Positions 19,747 through 28,922 of a stretch of DNA of 52,193 bases are shown here, one piece after another. The stretch lies in NCBI RefSeq assembly GCF_000317225.1, contig NZ_AJLL01000104.1, positions 1 through 52,193 of the forward strand, in the 5' to 3' direction. This DNA comes from Fischerella thermalis PCC 7521. Its GTDB lineage: Bacteria > Cyanobacteriota > Cyanobacteriia > Cyanobacteriales > Nostocaceae. The notes under the pieces were generated by a model that did no database searches, was not told the origin of the DNA, and was given only the letters and a program-made list of their open reading frames with translations. Numbering within the stretch: the stretch's first letter is position 1; each line of letters opens with the position of its first letter. Position numbers and translations under genes: made by a program.

Positions 19747-19772
19747 TTATTTGTATCTTAATATACAAATAA
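19747..19772. promoter_or_regulatory. Palindromic operator candidate before the ATPase gene
   Basis: TTATTTGTAT and ATACAAATAA are perfect 10-bp inverted arms around a 6-base centre, ending 12 bases before the start codon at 19785. The position fits a repressor site or an RNA hairpin at the ribosome entry site; the second reading is supported by the absence of a clear Shine-Dalgarno sequence between it and the ATG. Confidence 0.5.
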
Positions 19773-19784
19773 GACTGCATCTAC

Positions 19785-21131
19785 ATGAAAACAGCACTCA
19801 ATTTACAACGTTTTTATCAAGCCTGTAATCCTAGTAAAACCCTGGTAATGGGTGATGCGGCGGATCGGCAATACTACATAGACTTTTCTGATGTACGTGG
19901 TTGCAAAATTGTAGAGGAGCTACAACGCACAATAGTTCGTATTTCTCCAGACGACCCGACTTGTCAGTTGTTTACAGGTCACATTGGTTGTGGTAAATCA
20001 ACGGAATTACAACGCTTAAAGACAGAACTAGAACTGGCAGGATTTCATGTCGTTTATTTTGAGTCTAGTCAAGATTTAGACATGGCGGATATTGATGTCA
20101 GCGATATTTTGCTGAGTATAGCCCGTCAAGTCAGCACTAGTTTAGAAGCGATTAATATCAAAGAGAAATCAGGTTACTTTAGCAATCTGTTTAGAGAAAT
20201 TGGAGATTTTTTACAGACTCCGATAGAGTTATCAGCAGAAGCGGAATTGTCTTTAGGTATCGCGAAAATTAGCGCAAAAACAAAAGATAGCCCGCAATTA
20301 CGCAATCAGCTGCGGCAGTACTTGGAACCACGCACCAATAGTATTTTGCAAGCAATCAACGAAGAATTGCTAGACAAAGCTGTTCAACAGTTGAAGCAGC
20401 GTGGTCAAAAAGGATTGGTAGTGATTGTCGATAACCTGGATCGAGTCGATATGCGCCCTTTAGCTTCGGGGCGATCGCTACCAGAGTATCTTTTCATTGA
20501 CCGAGGCGAACAGTTACGCCGCCTCAAATGCCATGTAGTCTATACTATCCCCCTGGCATTAATTTTTTCTAATGAGTACGAAACACTCAAAAATCGTCTT
20601 GGGGGTGGTATCGCTCCGAAAGTCTTGCCAATGGTACTTGTGCGCCAAAGAGATGGTAGTGACTACGAACCAGGAATATCTCTATTACGGCAACTAGTAC
20701 TGACAAGAGCTTTTCCTGAAGTTCCCTGGAATACAAGGCTAAGTTTAATCACAGAGTTATTTGATCACCCCCAAACTTTAGATCGTCTATGTCGCATCAG
20801 TGGTGGTCATATTCGTAACTTATTAGGGCTGTTGTACAGTTGTCTGCAACGACAAGATCCACCCTTTTCTCAGAGTTGTTTAGAAGCAGTCATCAAAGAC
20901 TATCGTGATGACCTGCTATTAGCAATTGATGAACACGTCTGGGAATTGCTATTAGAAGTAGTTAATCAACAGAGTGTCAAAGGCGAGTCTGATTACCAGA
21001 TATTGCTACGAAGTATGTTTGTCTTTGAATACCGTGATACTACAGGACGTTGGTTTGGTATTAGTCCAGCGTTAGCAGAAACAGAAAAAATTCTTGCTTG
21101 GCAGCAAAGCCAGTTTATTCACAACTCATAA
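19785..21131 (+). CDS. P-loop ATPase of the AAA/STAND superfamily, partner of the WD40 protein
   Basis: 448 residues. The P-loop GHIGCGKST is at about 65-73, and the Walker B strand with the DNLDRVD motif at about 211-222. A ~120-residue helical insert between them includes a potential coiled coil. An arginine-bearing sensor-like stretch (RLKCHVVYTIPLAL) and a C-terminal helical lid (DHPQTLDRLCRISGGHIRN, like a winged-helix or lid of AAA proteins) follow. No transmembrane helix or named effector domain is visible. It ends 136 bp before the giant STAND gene, same strand, with no terminator between, so the two are probably one unit. The function is unknown; the pairing suggests a sensor or switch module. 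Confidence 0.8.
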   Translation: MKTALNLQRFYQACNPSKTLVMGDAADRQYYIDFSDVRGCKIVEELQRTIVRISPDDPTCQLFTGHIGCGKSTELQRLKTELELAGFHVVYFESSQDLDMADIDVSDILLSIARQVSTSLEAINIKEKSGYFSNLFREIGDFLQTPIELSAEAELSLGIAKISAKTKDSPQLRNQLRQYLEPRTNSILQAINEELLDKAVQQLKQRGQKGLVVIVDNLDRVDMRPLASGRSLPEYLFIDRGEQLRRLKCHVVYTIPLALIFSNEYETLKNRLGGGIAPKVLPMVLVRQRDGSDYEPGISLLRQLVLTRAFPEVPWNTRLSLITELFDHPQTLDRLCRISGGHIRNLLGLLYSCLQRQDPPFSQSCLEAVIKDYRDDLLLAIDEHVWELLLEVVNQQSVKGESDYQILLRSMFVFEYRDTTGRWFGISPALAETEKILAWQQSQFIHNS

Positions 21132-21267
21132 CTACACTTAGGGTGGGTGTAAAGGGATGAAGGTATGAGGGTGTAAGAGAAAAATTGTTCAGCAAAACTC
21201 AAAAATTCAATCATCCTCCTATACCCCCACACCCCTATACCCCTATTTCTTGACCCTAATTTGCAAT

Positions 21268-24200
21268 ATGACAGAGTGGAAATTCACAGCTGCTGAGAAC
21301 GCCAGCGAAAATCAGCGTTCTTTGCAAAGGTTGATCCGGGCGATCGCACTCTCCAAAGGTCAATTTGCTCTTATTTTAGTGCGATGCAATTACAGGCAGC
21401 TAAGGGAACAAATGCTAGAGAATCTCCGTTCTCTAACTCAGGATATTTACTTACGAGAAATTTTTCTTTCGACCTCAGTTACTGCTCTGCACGCCACTAT
21501 TGCTTCAGAATTATTTTTAGATAATCCTGCTGTCATTACAGATTGTTTACCATCTGCTGTGATGGTTTTCGGTTTAGAGACAGTCAGCGCTTTGGAAGAT
21601 TTATTAATTGGTATCAACCAAGCACGAGATATCTATGCTGATAGTTTTCCGTTTCCTTTAATATTGTGGCTGAAAGACGAAGTAGCAACATTATTGTCAA
21701 AATTAGCACCTGATTTTAGGAGTTGGGCAGCAACTACGATCAAATTTGAAATGGCAAAAGAAGATTTGATTGCTCTAATTAAGCAGCAAACAGAATCTTT
21801 ATTTGCCAATATATTAGCAGCAGGAGCAGAACAGTTTTTATCTAATGCCGCCCTTGATTTAGATCCTAAATCTCAGCAACGCCACGAAATAGAGTCAGCA
21901 CGTCATGACTTGCAAACACGCTATGGTGTCAATTTAGAACCAGAGTTAGAAGCAAGTCTCGAATTTGTTTTGGGACGCGATCGCTATGCCAATGATGAAA
22001 TTGAAGAGGCCTTAGATTATTTTCAACATAGTTTAGAGCTTTGGCAGCTTTCTTTAGATAGGGAGATGGGGAAAACCGGGGGTAGGGGTATCTCATCACC
22101 CCATCACCCCACCACCCCATCACCCCATCTTCTTCGTCAGGCTGTAGTACTCTTTCATCAAGGACTGTGCTATCGCCGGATGGCGGAATTACGTCCTGCA
22201 CTCAACAGAAGGTATTGGCAAGACGCACTCTTTTGGTTTAGACAATGTCTGGAAGTCTTGGAAAAAGCAGAAAGACAAGATTTAGTAGCCAAATTCATTT
22301 TGTCAGCTTGCGAAATGTTACAACGTTTACAAGCTTGGAAGGATTTGAAAGAATTAGCTCTCAAGTCTCTAGAATTGCATCGAGTTTATGGTGATAAAGC
22401 CCAAGTTGCTCAAGACTACGGCTTTTTAGCTGCTGTGGCTGCTTCTGAATCGAATTGGACAGCGGCCCATGAATTAGCCAATTCTGCGCTTTCTATTGCC
22501 GAAGAAGCGCCAAAAGTTTCGCGTCAACAGGAAAGTTCCTATCTGCTTTTATTGGGACGCACCCAACGACAAATGGGTGAGTGGGAAGAAGCAGTCAATA
22601 ACCTAGAGTGGGCGAAGGTTGTTTGTGAACCACAGTATGAACCATCGCTGTACTTGGAGATTGTAGATGAGTTGCGATCGCTATACTTTTTTGAACGCCA
22701 TGACTATTTAGAAGCATTTAATCTCAAACAAGAAAAAATTAAAATTGAGCATCAGTATGGCTTTCGTGCTTTTATTGGTGCTAGTCAACTACAGCCACAA
22801 CGTTACAGACTTAATTCCGCTTTCCAATCACAAACAAGCACGAACTTTCCCGAGGAAATCGCCCAAGAAATTGCTGCTTCCGGGAGACAGCAAGATATCA
22901 ATCGTTTGATTGAAAGAATTACCCGCGCAGACTGTAAACTCACGGTTATTCATGGCCCTAGTGGTGTTGGTAAAAGCTCAATTCTCAAAGCTGGATTAGT
23001 ACCAGCTTTAAAACAAACAACTATCGGAGAACGCAATCCTTTACCGATTGTTTTATCTGTGTATACAGATTGGCAAGCAACTTTAGGGCATAGTTTAAAC
23101 CAGGCGATCGCCCAAACAGAAATTACTATTAGTAGTGAATTTTCACATAAAATTATTATTGAGCAATTGCAGTCTTTAACTGACCAAAATTATACTATTA
23201 TTCTAATTTTAGATCAATTTGAAGAATTTTTCTTTGTCAATAAAAATAAATTGGCAAGAATAAAATTTTATCAGTTTTTTAGTGAATGTTTAGATATTGC
23301 ATTTGTCAAAATAATTTTATCGTTAAGAGAAGATTATTTACATTATTTATTAGAATTAGAACGTCTGTGTAATCAGAATAATGAGTTTGGTTGTAAGTTA
23401 GACGTAATCAATAAAAATATTCTTGATAAAGATATTCGGTATTACTTAGGAAAATTTTCTAGAAAAGATGCAATCGGTGTCATTCAAAGTTTAAATCAAC
23501 GTTCTTATTATGGATTAAGTCATGAGCTAATAAACCAAATAGTACATGATTTAGCAGGAGAATTTGATGAAGTACATCCGATTGAATTACAAATAGTCTG
23601 CGCGCAACTGCAAACAGAAAATATCACTACAATTGAAGAATATAAGCGTTGTGGTGGCTCTAAGAAATTAGTACAACGTTGGCTAGAAGAAGTCATCAAA
23701 GATTGTGGTCGGGAGAACGAACAATTAAGCTGGCAATTATTGTTTGAGTTAACTGATGAAAAAGGTACACGACCGATTAAAACAAAAGTTGAATTAGTAG
23801 CTACATTGGTCAAAGAAAAAGGTGGGGAGGTTGGGAAATTGGCAGGTGGGCAAAGAACTTCTCCCCGTCACCCCATTAGCCCAGATCGAAATTCCCACCA
23901 TACCATAACCAATATAGAAATGATTTTAGATATATTGGTCGGTAGTGGATTAGTATTGCAGGTCAAAGAAGAATCAGGCGATCGCTATCAGTTGGTTCAC
24001 GATTATTTAGTGGAGCCAATTCGTCAAAAAAAGAAATATGGGATGGTAGCTGAACTTGCCAAAGTCAGATTTGAAAAAACCAGAGCAGAAGTAGCCCAGA
24101 AACTCAGTCAAGAACAGCTGAATTTAGTTTTACAAAAACGACTACGAGAGGCACGTATAGCAGGTTTAGTCTTGGCCATGATGGCAGCAACAATTGCCGG

Positions 24201-26358
24201 GTTATGGTGGCAAGCTGACTTACAAAAAAGAGCAGCTATTCGCGAAACTAGGCGGGCAGAACGTAGCGAGACTAACTTGAAAATTAGTGCCATCACTGCT
24301 TCCTCAGAAGCTTTATTTGCTTCTAATAAAGAATTTGATGCTCTTTTGGAAAGTTTACGAGCATGGCGGAGGCTCAAGCAAGCAAATGGAGTAGAACCAG
24401 ATACCCGAATGCGGGTAGTAACAGCTTTACAGCAGGCAGTATATGGAGTCACCGAACTCAATCGGCTAGAGGGACATAATGATATTATTTGGGGGATTGC
24501 ATTCAGTCCTGATGGCAAATTGCTGGCATCAGGTAGCCGCGATCGCACTGTAAAATTATGGCGTCCTAATGGTACATTACTCCAAACATTAGATGCTCAC
24601 AGTGATGCGATTACGGGTATAAGCTTTAGTCCTGACGGTAAAACTTTAGCCTCAACCAGCCGCGACAAAACAGTCAAAATTTGGCATCTTAATCCAACAA
24701 CAGGAAAATTTGATCCACAAGCAGATAAAATCCTACAAGGACACAGAGATTGGATTTTTAGTGTTGCTTTTAGCCCGGATGGAAAATTATTAGCTACAAG
24801 CAGTAAGGATAGAACTGTTAAGCTATGGCATCGGGATGGAAAATTAATCAAAACACTGCTAGGACATCAAGGTTGGGTTAACTGGGTAAGCTTCAGTCCT
24901 AATGGTCAGTTTCTTGCCTCAGCCAGTGACGACAAAACAGTCAAAATCTGGCGACGAGACGGTAAATTAGTGAAAACTTTGTTAGCAAATGAAGAAGGAG
25001 TAACAGCCCTAGCTTTCAGCCCTAACGCTCAAGTACTAGCAACAGCAGGTCGAGACAAAACAGTCAAACTTTGGCGTTTGGACAAAAATGGTAAAAATGG
25101 CTATAATTTCCATCTTGATAAAACTTTGCAACAACACAATACAATTGTTTGGAATCTCAACTTTAGTTCTGATAGCCAACAGCTAGCTTGTGCCGGTGAT
25201 GACAACAGTGTATACCTTTGGAAAATCAATGAAAAAGGTGAATTTGAGAATCGACCTTACAAAACCTTTAAAGGACACAGTGATGCTGTGGTGAGTGTAG
25301 TTTTCAGCCCGGATCAAAAGCTCCTAGCATCTGCCAGTTATGACAAAACAGTGAGATTGTGGAGTCTAAATGCGCCAACATTGCCAGTCCTTCAAGGTCA
25401 TAAAGACCGAGTTTTGAGTGTCGCTTGGAGTCATAGTGGCGAACTGTTAGCTTCTGGTAGTAAGGATCACACTGTCAAACTCTGGCAACGTGACCCCAAT
25501 AGCGGTAGAACTCGCTTGTATAAAACTCTAGCTGCACACACTGATAGAGTTCCTAGCGTCAGTTTTGACCCCAAAAATCAAATGCTAGCCTCTGGAAGCT
25601 ATGATAAAACCGTGAAATTATGGAGTCTAGATGGTCATCTACTCAAAACCCTACATGGACATAGTGATAGTGTCATGAGTGTTAGCTTCAGTCCAGATGG
25701 GGAGTTGTTAGCATCGGGTAGTAAAGACCAGACAGTGAAACTTTGGAACCGTGAAGGTCGCTTGGTTAAAACCCTAGTAGGACATCACGGTTGGGTCAAT
25801 AGCGTCAGTTTTAGTCCAGATAGTCAGATTCTCGCTTCAGCTAGTGATGATCAAACAGTGAAGCTTTGGGGAAAAGATGGTAATTTGTTGAAAACCTTCT
25901 CACCTCATGACAGTTGGGTTTTAGGTGTAAGTTTTAGTCCTACTGATCATTTACTGGCTTCTGCTAGCTGGGATAACACTGTCAGACTATGGCGTTCTGA
26001 CGGTAGATTATTGAAAACCTTGTTAAAGGGTTATAGCGATAGTGTTAACTCTGTGACTTTTAGTCCCAATGGTGAAATTCTTGCTGCTGCTGGTTGGGAC
26101 AGCACAGTGAAACTCTGGAGTCATGATGGCAAATTGATTAAAACTCTCAATGGACATCATGCTCCGGTATTAAGTGTTAGTTTTAGTCCTGATAGTCAAA
26201 CATTGGCATCTGCTGGTGATGACAACACCATTATTCTGTGGAATTTGGACATGAATAACTTACTATCGCGTGGTTGTAACTGGGTAAATAATTATCTTCG
26301 ATACAATCGCAACGTAGATCAGCACGATCGCTCCCTCTGTTATGGGGTCAAGAGTTAG
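21268..26358 (+). CDS. Giant TPR-nSTAND-WD40 signal-transduction NTPase
   Basis: 1,696 residues from the ATG at 21268 (a TTG at 21250 is possible). Order: an N-terminal ~190-residue alpha/beta domain without a P-loop (ends PFPLILWLKDE...SWAATTIKFE), resembling a degenerate NTPase; TPR-type helical repeats (~225-500); a STAND NTPase with P-loop HGPSGVGKSS near 562, Walker B LDQFEEFF near 649 and LSLREDYL; a transmembrane-like helix (~963-983); then 14 WD40 repeats (~1068-1670), enough for two seven-bladed propellers; and a short Cys-containing tail. STAND proteins are ligand-triggered switches used in signalling, defence and programmed death. No catalytic effector domain is recognised. Two low-complexity inserts interrupt it (22064-22130, 23821-23900). 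Confidence 0.9.
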   Translation: MTEWKFTAAENASENQRSLQRLIRAIALSKGQFALILVRCNYRQLREQMLENLRSLTQDIYLREIFLSTSVTALHATIASELFLDNPAVITDCLPSAVMVFGLETVSALEDLLIGINQARDIYADSFPFPLILWLKDEVATLLSKLAPDFRSWAATTIKFEMAKEDLIALIKQQTESLFANILAAGAEQFLSNAALDLDPKSQQRHEIESARHDLQTRYGVNLEPELEASLEFVLGRDRYANDEIEEALDYFQHSLELWQLSLDREMGKTGGRGISSPHHPTTPSPHLLRQAVVLFHQGLCYRRMAELRPALNRRYWQDALFWFRQCLEVLEKAERQDLVAKFILSACEMLQRLQAWKDLKELALKSLELHRVYGDKAQVAQDYGFLAAVAASESNWTAAHELANSALSIAEEAPKVSRQQESSYLLLLGRTQRQMGEWEEAVNNLEWAKVVCEPQYEPSLYLEIVDELRSLYFFERHDYLEAFNLKQEKIKIEHQYGFRAFIGASQLQPQRYRLNSAFQSQTSTNFPEEIAQEIAASGRQQDINRLIERITRADCKLTVIHGPSGVGKSSILKAGLVPALKQTTIGERNPLPIVLSVYTDWQATLGHSLNQAIAQTEITISSEFSHKIIIEQLQSLTDQNYTIILILDQFEEFFFVNKNKLARIKFYQFFSECLDIAFVKIILSLREDYLHYLLELERLCNQNNEFGCKLDVINKNILDKDIRYYLGKFSRKDAIGVIQSLNQRSYYGLSHELINQIVHDLAGEFDEVHPIELQIVCAQLQTENITTIEEYKRCGGSKKLVQRWLEEVIKDCGRENEQLSWQLLFELTDEKGTRPIKTKVELVATLVKEKGGEVGKLAGGQRTSPRHPISPDRNSHHTITNIEMILDILVGSGLVLQVKEESGDRYQLVHDYLVEPIRQKKKYGMVAELAKVRFEKTRAEVAQKLSQEQLNLVLQKRLREARIAGLVLAMMAATIAGLWWQADLQKRAAIRETRRAERSETNLKISAITASSEALFASNKEFDALLESLRAWRRLKQANGVEPDTRMRVVTALQQAVYGVTELNRLEGHNDIIWGIAFSPDGKLLASGSRDRTVKLWRPNGTLLQTLDAHSDAITGISFSPDGKTLASTSRDKTVKIWHLNPTTGKFDPQADKILQGHRDWIFSVAFSPDGKLLATSSKDRTVKLWHRDGKLIKTLLGHQGWVNWVSFSPNGQFLASASDDKTVKIWRRDGKLVKTLLANEEGVTALAFSPNAQVLATAGRDKTVKLWRLDKNGKNGYNFHLDKTLQQHNTIVWNLNFSSDSQQLACAGDDNSVYLWKINEKGEFENRPYKTFKGHSDAVVSVVFSPDQKLLASASYDKTVRLWSLNAPTLPVLQGHKDRVLSVAWSHSGELLASGSKDHTVKLWQRDPNSGRTRLYKTLAAHTDRVPSVSFDPKNQMLASGSYDKTVKLWSLDGHLLKTLHGHSDSVMSVSFSPDGELLASGSKDQTVKLWNREGRLVKTLVGHHGWVNSVSFSPDSQILASASDDQTVKLWGKDGNLLKTFSPHDSWVLGVSFSPTDHLLASASWDNTVRLWRSDGRLLKTLLKGYSDSVNSVTFSPNGEILAAAGWDSTVKLWSHDGKLIKTLNGHHAPVLSVSFSPDSQTLASAGDDNTIILWNLDMNNLLSRGCNWVNNYLRYNRNVDQHDRSLCYGVKS
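22064..22130. repeat. G-run/C-run repeat inserted in frame in the TPR region
   Basis: The segment opens with AGATGGGG and closes with CCCCATCT, and is filled with GGGG runs then CACCCCAT units. It encodes a proline/histidine/glycine/serine stretch out of character with the flanking TPR helices. The same kind of DNA lies between genes at 21203-21246 and 26401-26450. Confidence 0.75.
23821..23900. repeat. Second in-frame low-complexity insert in the STAND gene
   Basis: It opens GGTGGGGAGG and closes near CCCACCATACC, and encodes a G/P/R/H-rich stretch between the helical part of the STAND module and its winged-helix-like end. The reading frame is preserved. Its composition matches intergenic short repeats in the window. 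Confidence 0.65.
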
Positions 26359-26422
26359 TTGTTAATAGTTGGTTGTTGGTTGTTAATGGGTGGTAGTTAG
26401 TGGCTCACTACTCCCCATCTCC

Positions 26423-26755
26423 TCACACCCCTCCACTCCCCCACTCCTCTTCAGGAGCAATCTCTGGTGGTAAATTTGCTAAAAATTCTTGCAGTCTCAT
26501 CCGTTCTATGTAAGGCCAGCCACCCTCTGACTCAATATCTTTAAGTAGTGAGTAAAGGGCTTGACGGTTATTTGGTAAATTCTCCTGAAAAGCCCCATCT
26601 CGAATCTCTCGGTGTAATTGTTCTAACTGTCTTAATAAAGCCAAAAGAGCGATCGTATCTCCTTGACAAAAGGCTACTGCTTCATGTACTACCCTGACAA
26701 TGTCTTGGAGCTTATAAGAAAATTTCTCTGACTCAAAAATTTTGCCTTGGTTCAT
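26423..26755 (-). CDS. Conserved small helical protein of unknown function
   Basis: 110 residues from the ATG at 26755 (a TTG at 26779 would add eight). It is predicted mostly helical and acidic, with the segment SYKLQDIVRVVHEAVAFCQ followed by LLRQLEQLHREIRDGAFQ and LPNNRQALYSLLKDIESEGG. No catalytic motif, signal or membrane segment is seen. The last residues (EEWGSGGV) are encoded by the G/C-run repeat at 26423-26450, so the original C-terminus has probably been replaced. It converges on the STAND gene 64 bp away. I do not recognise the family with certainty. Confidence 0.6.
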   Translation of the reverse strand: MNQGKIFESEKFSYKLQDIVRVVHEAVAFCQGDTIALLALLRQLEQLHREIRDGAFQENLPNNRQALYSLLKDIESEGGWPYIERMRLQEFLANLPPEIAPEEEWGSGGV

Positions 26756-26779
26756 GCCAACTTCTGTAAATGAGACCAA

Positions 26780-27458
26780 CTCAAATTTACCGAAGATTTT
26801 CTACTTTCATTGTTCGCTAAAAGACCTGTTTACGGAAAACAAAGGAAATTAGCCTTGAGATAGCATATTTATTCCACATTTGTATCTGGGAAAAGGTAAC
26901 AAGTGAAGGGGTAAAGGATGTTTCTTCCATCTCTTGCTCTTTTTCCTTTCCCTTTTAACCAAAAAGTATTGCATAGTAAATGTGAGATCGCTTTGATTTT
27001 GAGTTAAAAAAAATCGTATGATCTGGCTGATCTACCCATAAAAATATGGGCTGTATGTAGTGGCGGCACACATATCACAAAACGACAAAAGCGACACTGC
27101 GAAAGTAAAAATACTGGCACACTCACGGACACTGGGTGATGACCCAAAAAGTTGTAGCAACAATACTTACAGTAGCTATCAACTTGGGAAAGCCGTCCGG
27201 AAGTTGGATACAGTATCTTCTTTCAAGTAATCTGCTCAAGTTACTGTGTATCGAGGCGTACTCATCCATAAACACGCCCTAGCTTTAACAAATGCCGCCA
27301 ACAATAAAACTGCTAGCTTTTGCTTGCCTTTAAGATGCCTTCCTCGTTGAATGCATCTTGACTAGTCTGGTGTTTTAACTTCAGACTCTAAAAGCAGAAC
27401 TTTGAGTAAGTCGCAGTTTTACAACTTAAGATATCAATTTTTGACATTGAGGTTGACC
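26780..27458. other. Intergenic region upstream of psbO (~680 bp)
   Basis: It holds the right direct-repeat copy (26877-26971) and a small hairpin at 27035-27050 (CCCATA, AAAA, TATGGG). The remainder presumably carries the psbO promoter and a long leader. No ORF with features was seen. Confidence 0.55.
26877..26971. repeat. Right copy of the direct repeat flanking the STAND cassette
   Basis: Same block order and orientation as 19207-19323; the two longest identical blocks are 15 and 17 bases. The copies are 7.67 kb apart and enclose exactly the ATPase gene, the STAND gene and the small convergent gene. Confidence 0.75.
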
Positions 27459-28292
27459 ATGAGGTTTCGCGCTGTAATTGTTGCACTCTTGGCTTTGTGC
27501 TTGGGGTTACTAACTGCTTGTAGTGAGGGTCCTACTGCTGGTAGTACAGACTTACTCACCTACGATCAAATTAAAGGTACTGGTCTGGCTAACAAATGTC
27601 CCCAACTCACAGAAACAAGTCGTGGTTCTATTCCCATTGATGCTAGCCAATCCTACGTCATAAAAGAACTTTGCTTAGAACCAACTAATTTCTTTGTAAG
27701 AGAAGAACCTGCTAATAAGCGCCAAAAAGCAGAATTTGTTGCTGGCAAATTAGTCACTCGTAAGACATATTCACTAGATCAAATCGAGGGCGACCTGAAA
27801 ATCAATCCAGATGGTAGCCTTACCTTTGTGGAAAAAGATGGCTTTGACTTCCAACCTACCACCGTGCAATTGCCTGGAGGCGAGCGAGTGCCTTTCTTGT
27901 TTACCATCAAAGGTTTGGTTGCTCAGTCACAACCTGGTATGACCAGCATCAATACCTCAACAGATTTTGAAGGTACTTTTAGAGTTCCTTCCTATCGTGG
28001 TGCTACCTTCTTAGATCCCAAAGGTCGCGGTGTTGCCAGTGGTTATGATAATGCTGTGGCTCTCCCTGCTCAATCTGATGATGAAGAACTTCTGCGCGCT
28101 AACGTCAAGCGTGCTGATGTAATGAATGGTAAAATTTCCCTCTCCGTAGCCAAGGTAGATAGTTCTACTGGTGAAATTGCGGGTACATTTGAGAGCGAGC
28201 AACCCTCTGACACTGATTTAGGTGCTGGTGAGCCGAAAGAAGTCAAAGTTCGTGGTATCTTCTACGCTCGATTAGAAAAAGCTCGTGGTTAA
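27459..28292 (+). CDS. psbO: Photosystem II manganese-stabilising protein PsbO
   Basis: 277 residues from the ATG at 27459, which starts the export signal MRFRAVIVALLALCLG; a TTG at 27402 is in frame but would hide the signal. The signal ends with a lipobox-like LTAC (C21), and the mature part opens with LTYDQIKGTGLANKCPQL, the PsbO hallmark. The two cysteines of the conserved disulfide are present, and the C-terminal VKVRGIFYARLE segment is intact. It is a lumenal extrinsic subunit that stabilises the Mn4CaO5 cluster. A strong terminator follows; sigF is next, as I recall for Anabaena. Confidence 0.97.
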   Translation: MRFRAVIVALLALCLGLLTACSEGPTAGSTDLLTYDQIKGTGLANKCPQLTETSRGSIPIDASQSYVIKELCLEPTNFFVREEPANKRQKAEFVAGKLVTRKTYSLDQIEGDLKINPDGSLTFVEKDGFDFQPTTVQLPGGERVPFLFTIKGLVAQSQPGMTSINTSTDFEGTFRVPSYRGATFLDPKGRGVASGYDNAVALPAQSDDEELLRANVKRADVMNGKISLSVAKVDSSTGEIAGTFESEQPSDTDLGAGEPKEVKVRGIFYARLEKARG

Positions 28293-28922
28293 ACAATTGT
28301 AAGTATAAAACTTGACTACGACTTAAGATAGCTATTGTTATCGTCTTCTGTAGCGATCGCACTAGCTAACCTCGAATCACCCTTGTAGATACTCGTCACA
28401 AGGGTGATTCTTTTTGATAGTCCTTCCATCCCTTTCACCGATAAGTTCTGGATACACATCTCAGAGTTATGAGAGCGCACGGTTATCTGGTCTAACCGCG
28501 TATTGCATTCATACGAAAATCACTTTAAGTATTTTTTCTGATACAAATTTTCTTTATCTAATTGCTATGTCTTGAATTTCGGTTTTTATCTATACGCCAA
28601 AACTATCCTAATTTACTTAAGTTAAGTACAATCTCGGTTTTAAATAAAGTAAAAAATTTTATATGTTTTGTATGTGTTTTCAAAAACTGTAATTCATACC
28701 AAAGTTTACTAATCAATTACTCTCAATTACTCTTTTCGCTGATTTAAATCTAGGCTGAATTGTCATACTCCTGATAGTAGATACTTCCATCACGACTCTT
28801 GTTGTCTCCTATGGGAGTTACTTTCTATGTCCATATTTTGAAGATATGTGATATGTACATTGGAGCTTGGTTTAACAGCGAGTAGTTGACTGTTTGTTTG
28901 CCAAAAGAAACAAAACGGTGCT
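28293..28922. other. psbO-sigF intergenic region (~630 bp)
   Basis: It holds the psbO terminator (28374-28415). The rest is AT-rich without a recognisable gene and presumably contains the sigF promoter. Confidence 0.6.
28374..28415 (+). terminator. Strong Rho-independent terminator after psbO
   Basis: A perfect 13-bp stem, GAATCACCCTTGT pairing with ACAAGGGTGATTC, an 11-base loop, then TTTTTGAT. It lies about 80 bp after the psbO stop and is the clearest terminator in the window. Confidence 0.95.

Larger units (their letters stand above)
18820..19784. other. Gap of ~965 bp upstream of the STAND pair
   Basis: It contains the left copy of a direct repeat (19207-19323), a small inverted repeat near 19598-19614 (GAGATT and AATCTC), and the operator candidate at 19747-19772. 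Two overlapping frames on opposite strands near 18973-19314 lack family features and are treated as chance ORFs. It probably holds the promoters for both ftsQ (leftward) and the ATPase gene (rightward). Confidence 0.55.

Noticed and set aside
28562-28747. 61-codon frame between psbO and sigF
   Set aside because: Very AT-rich, hydrophobic by chance and without a ribosome site.
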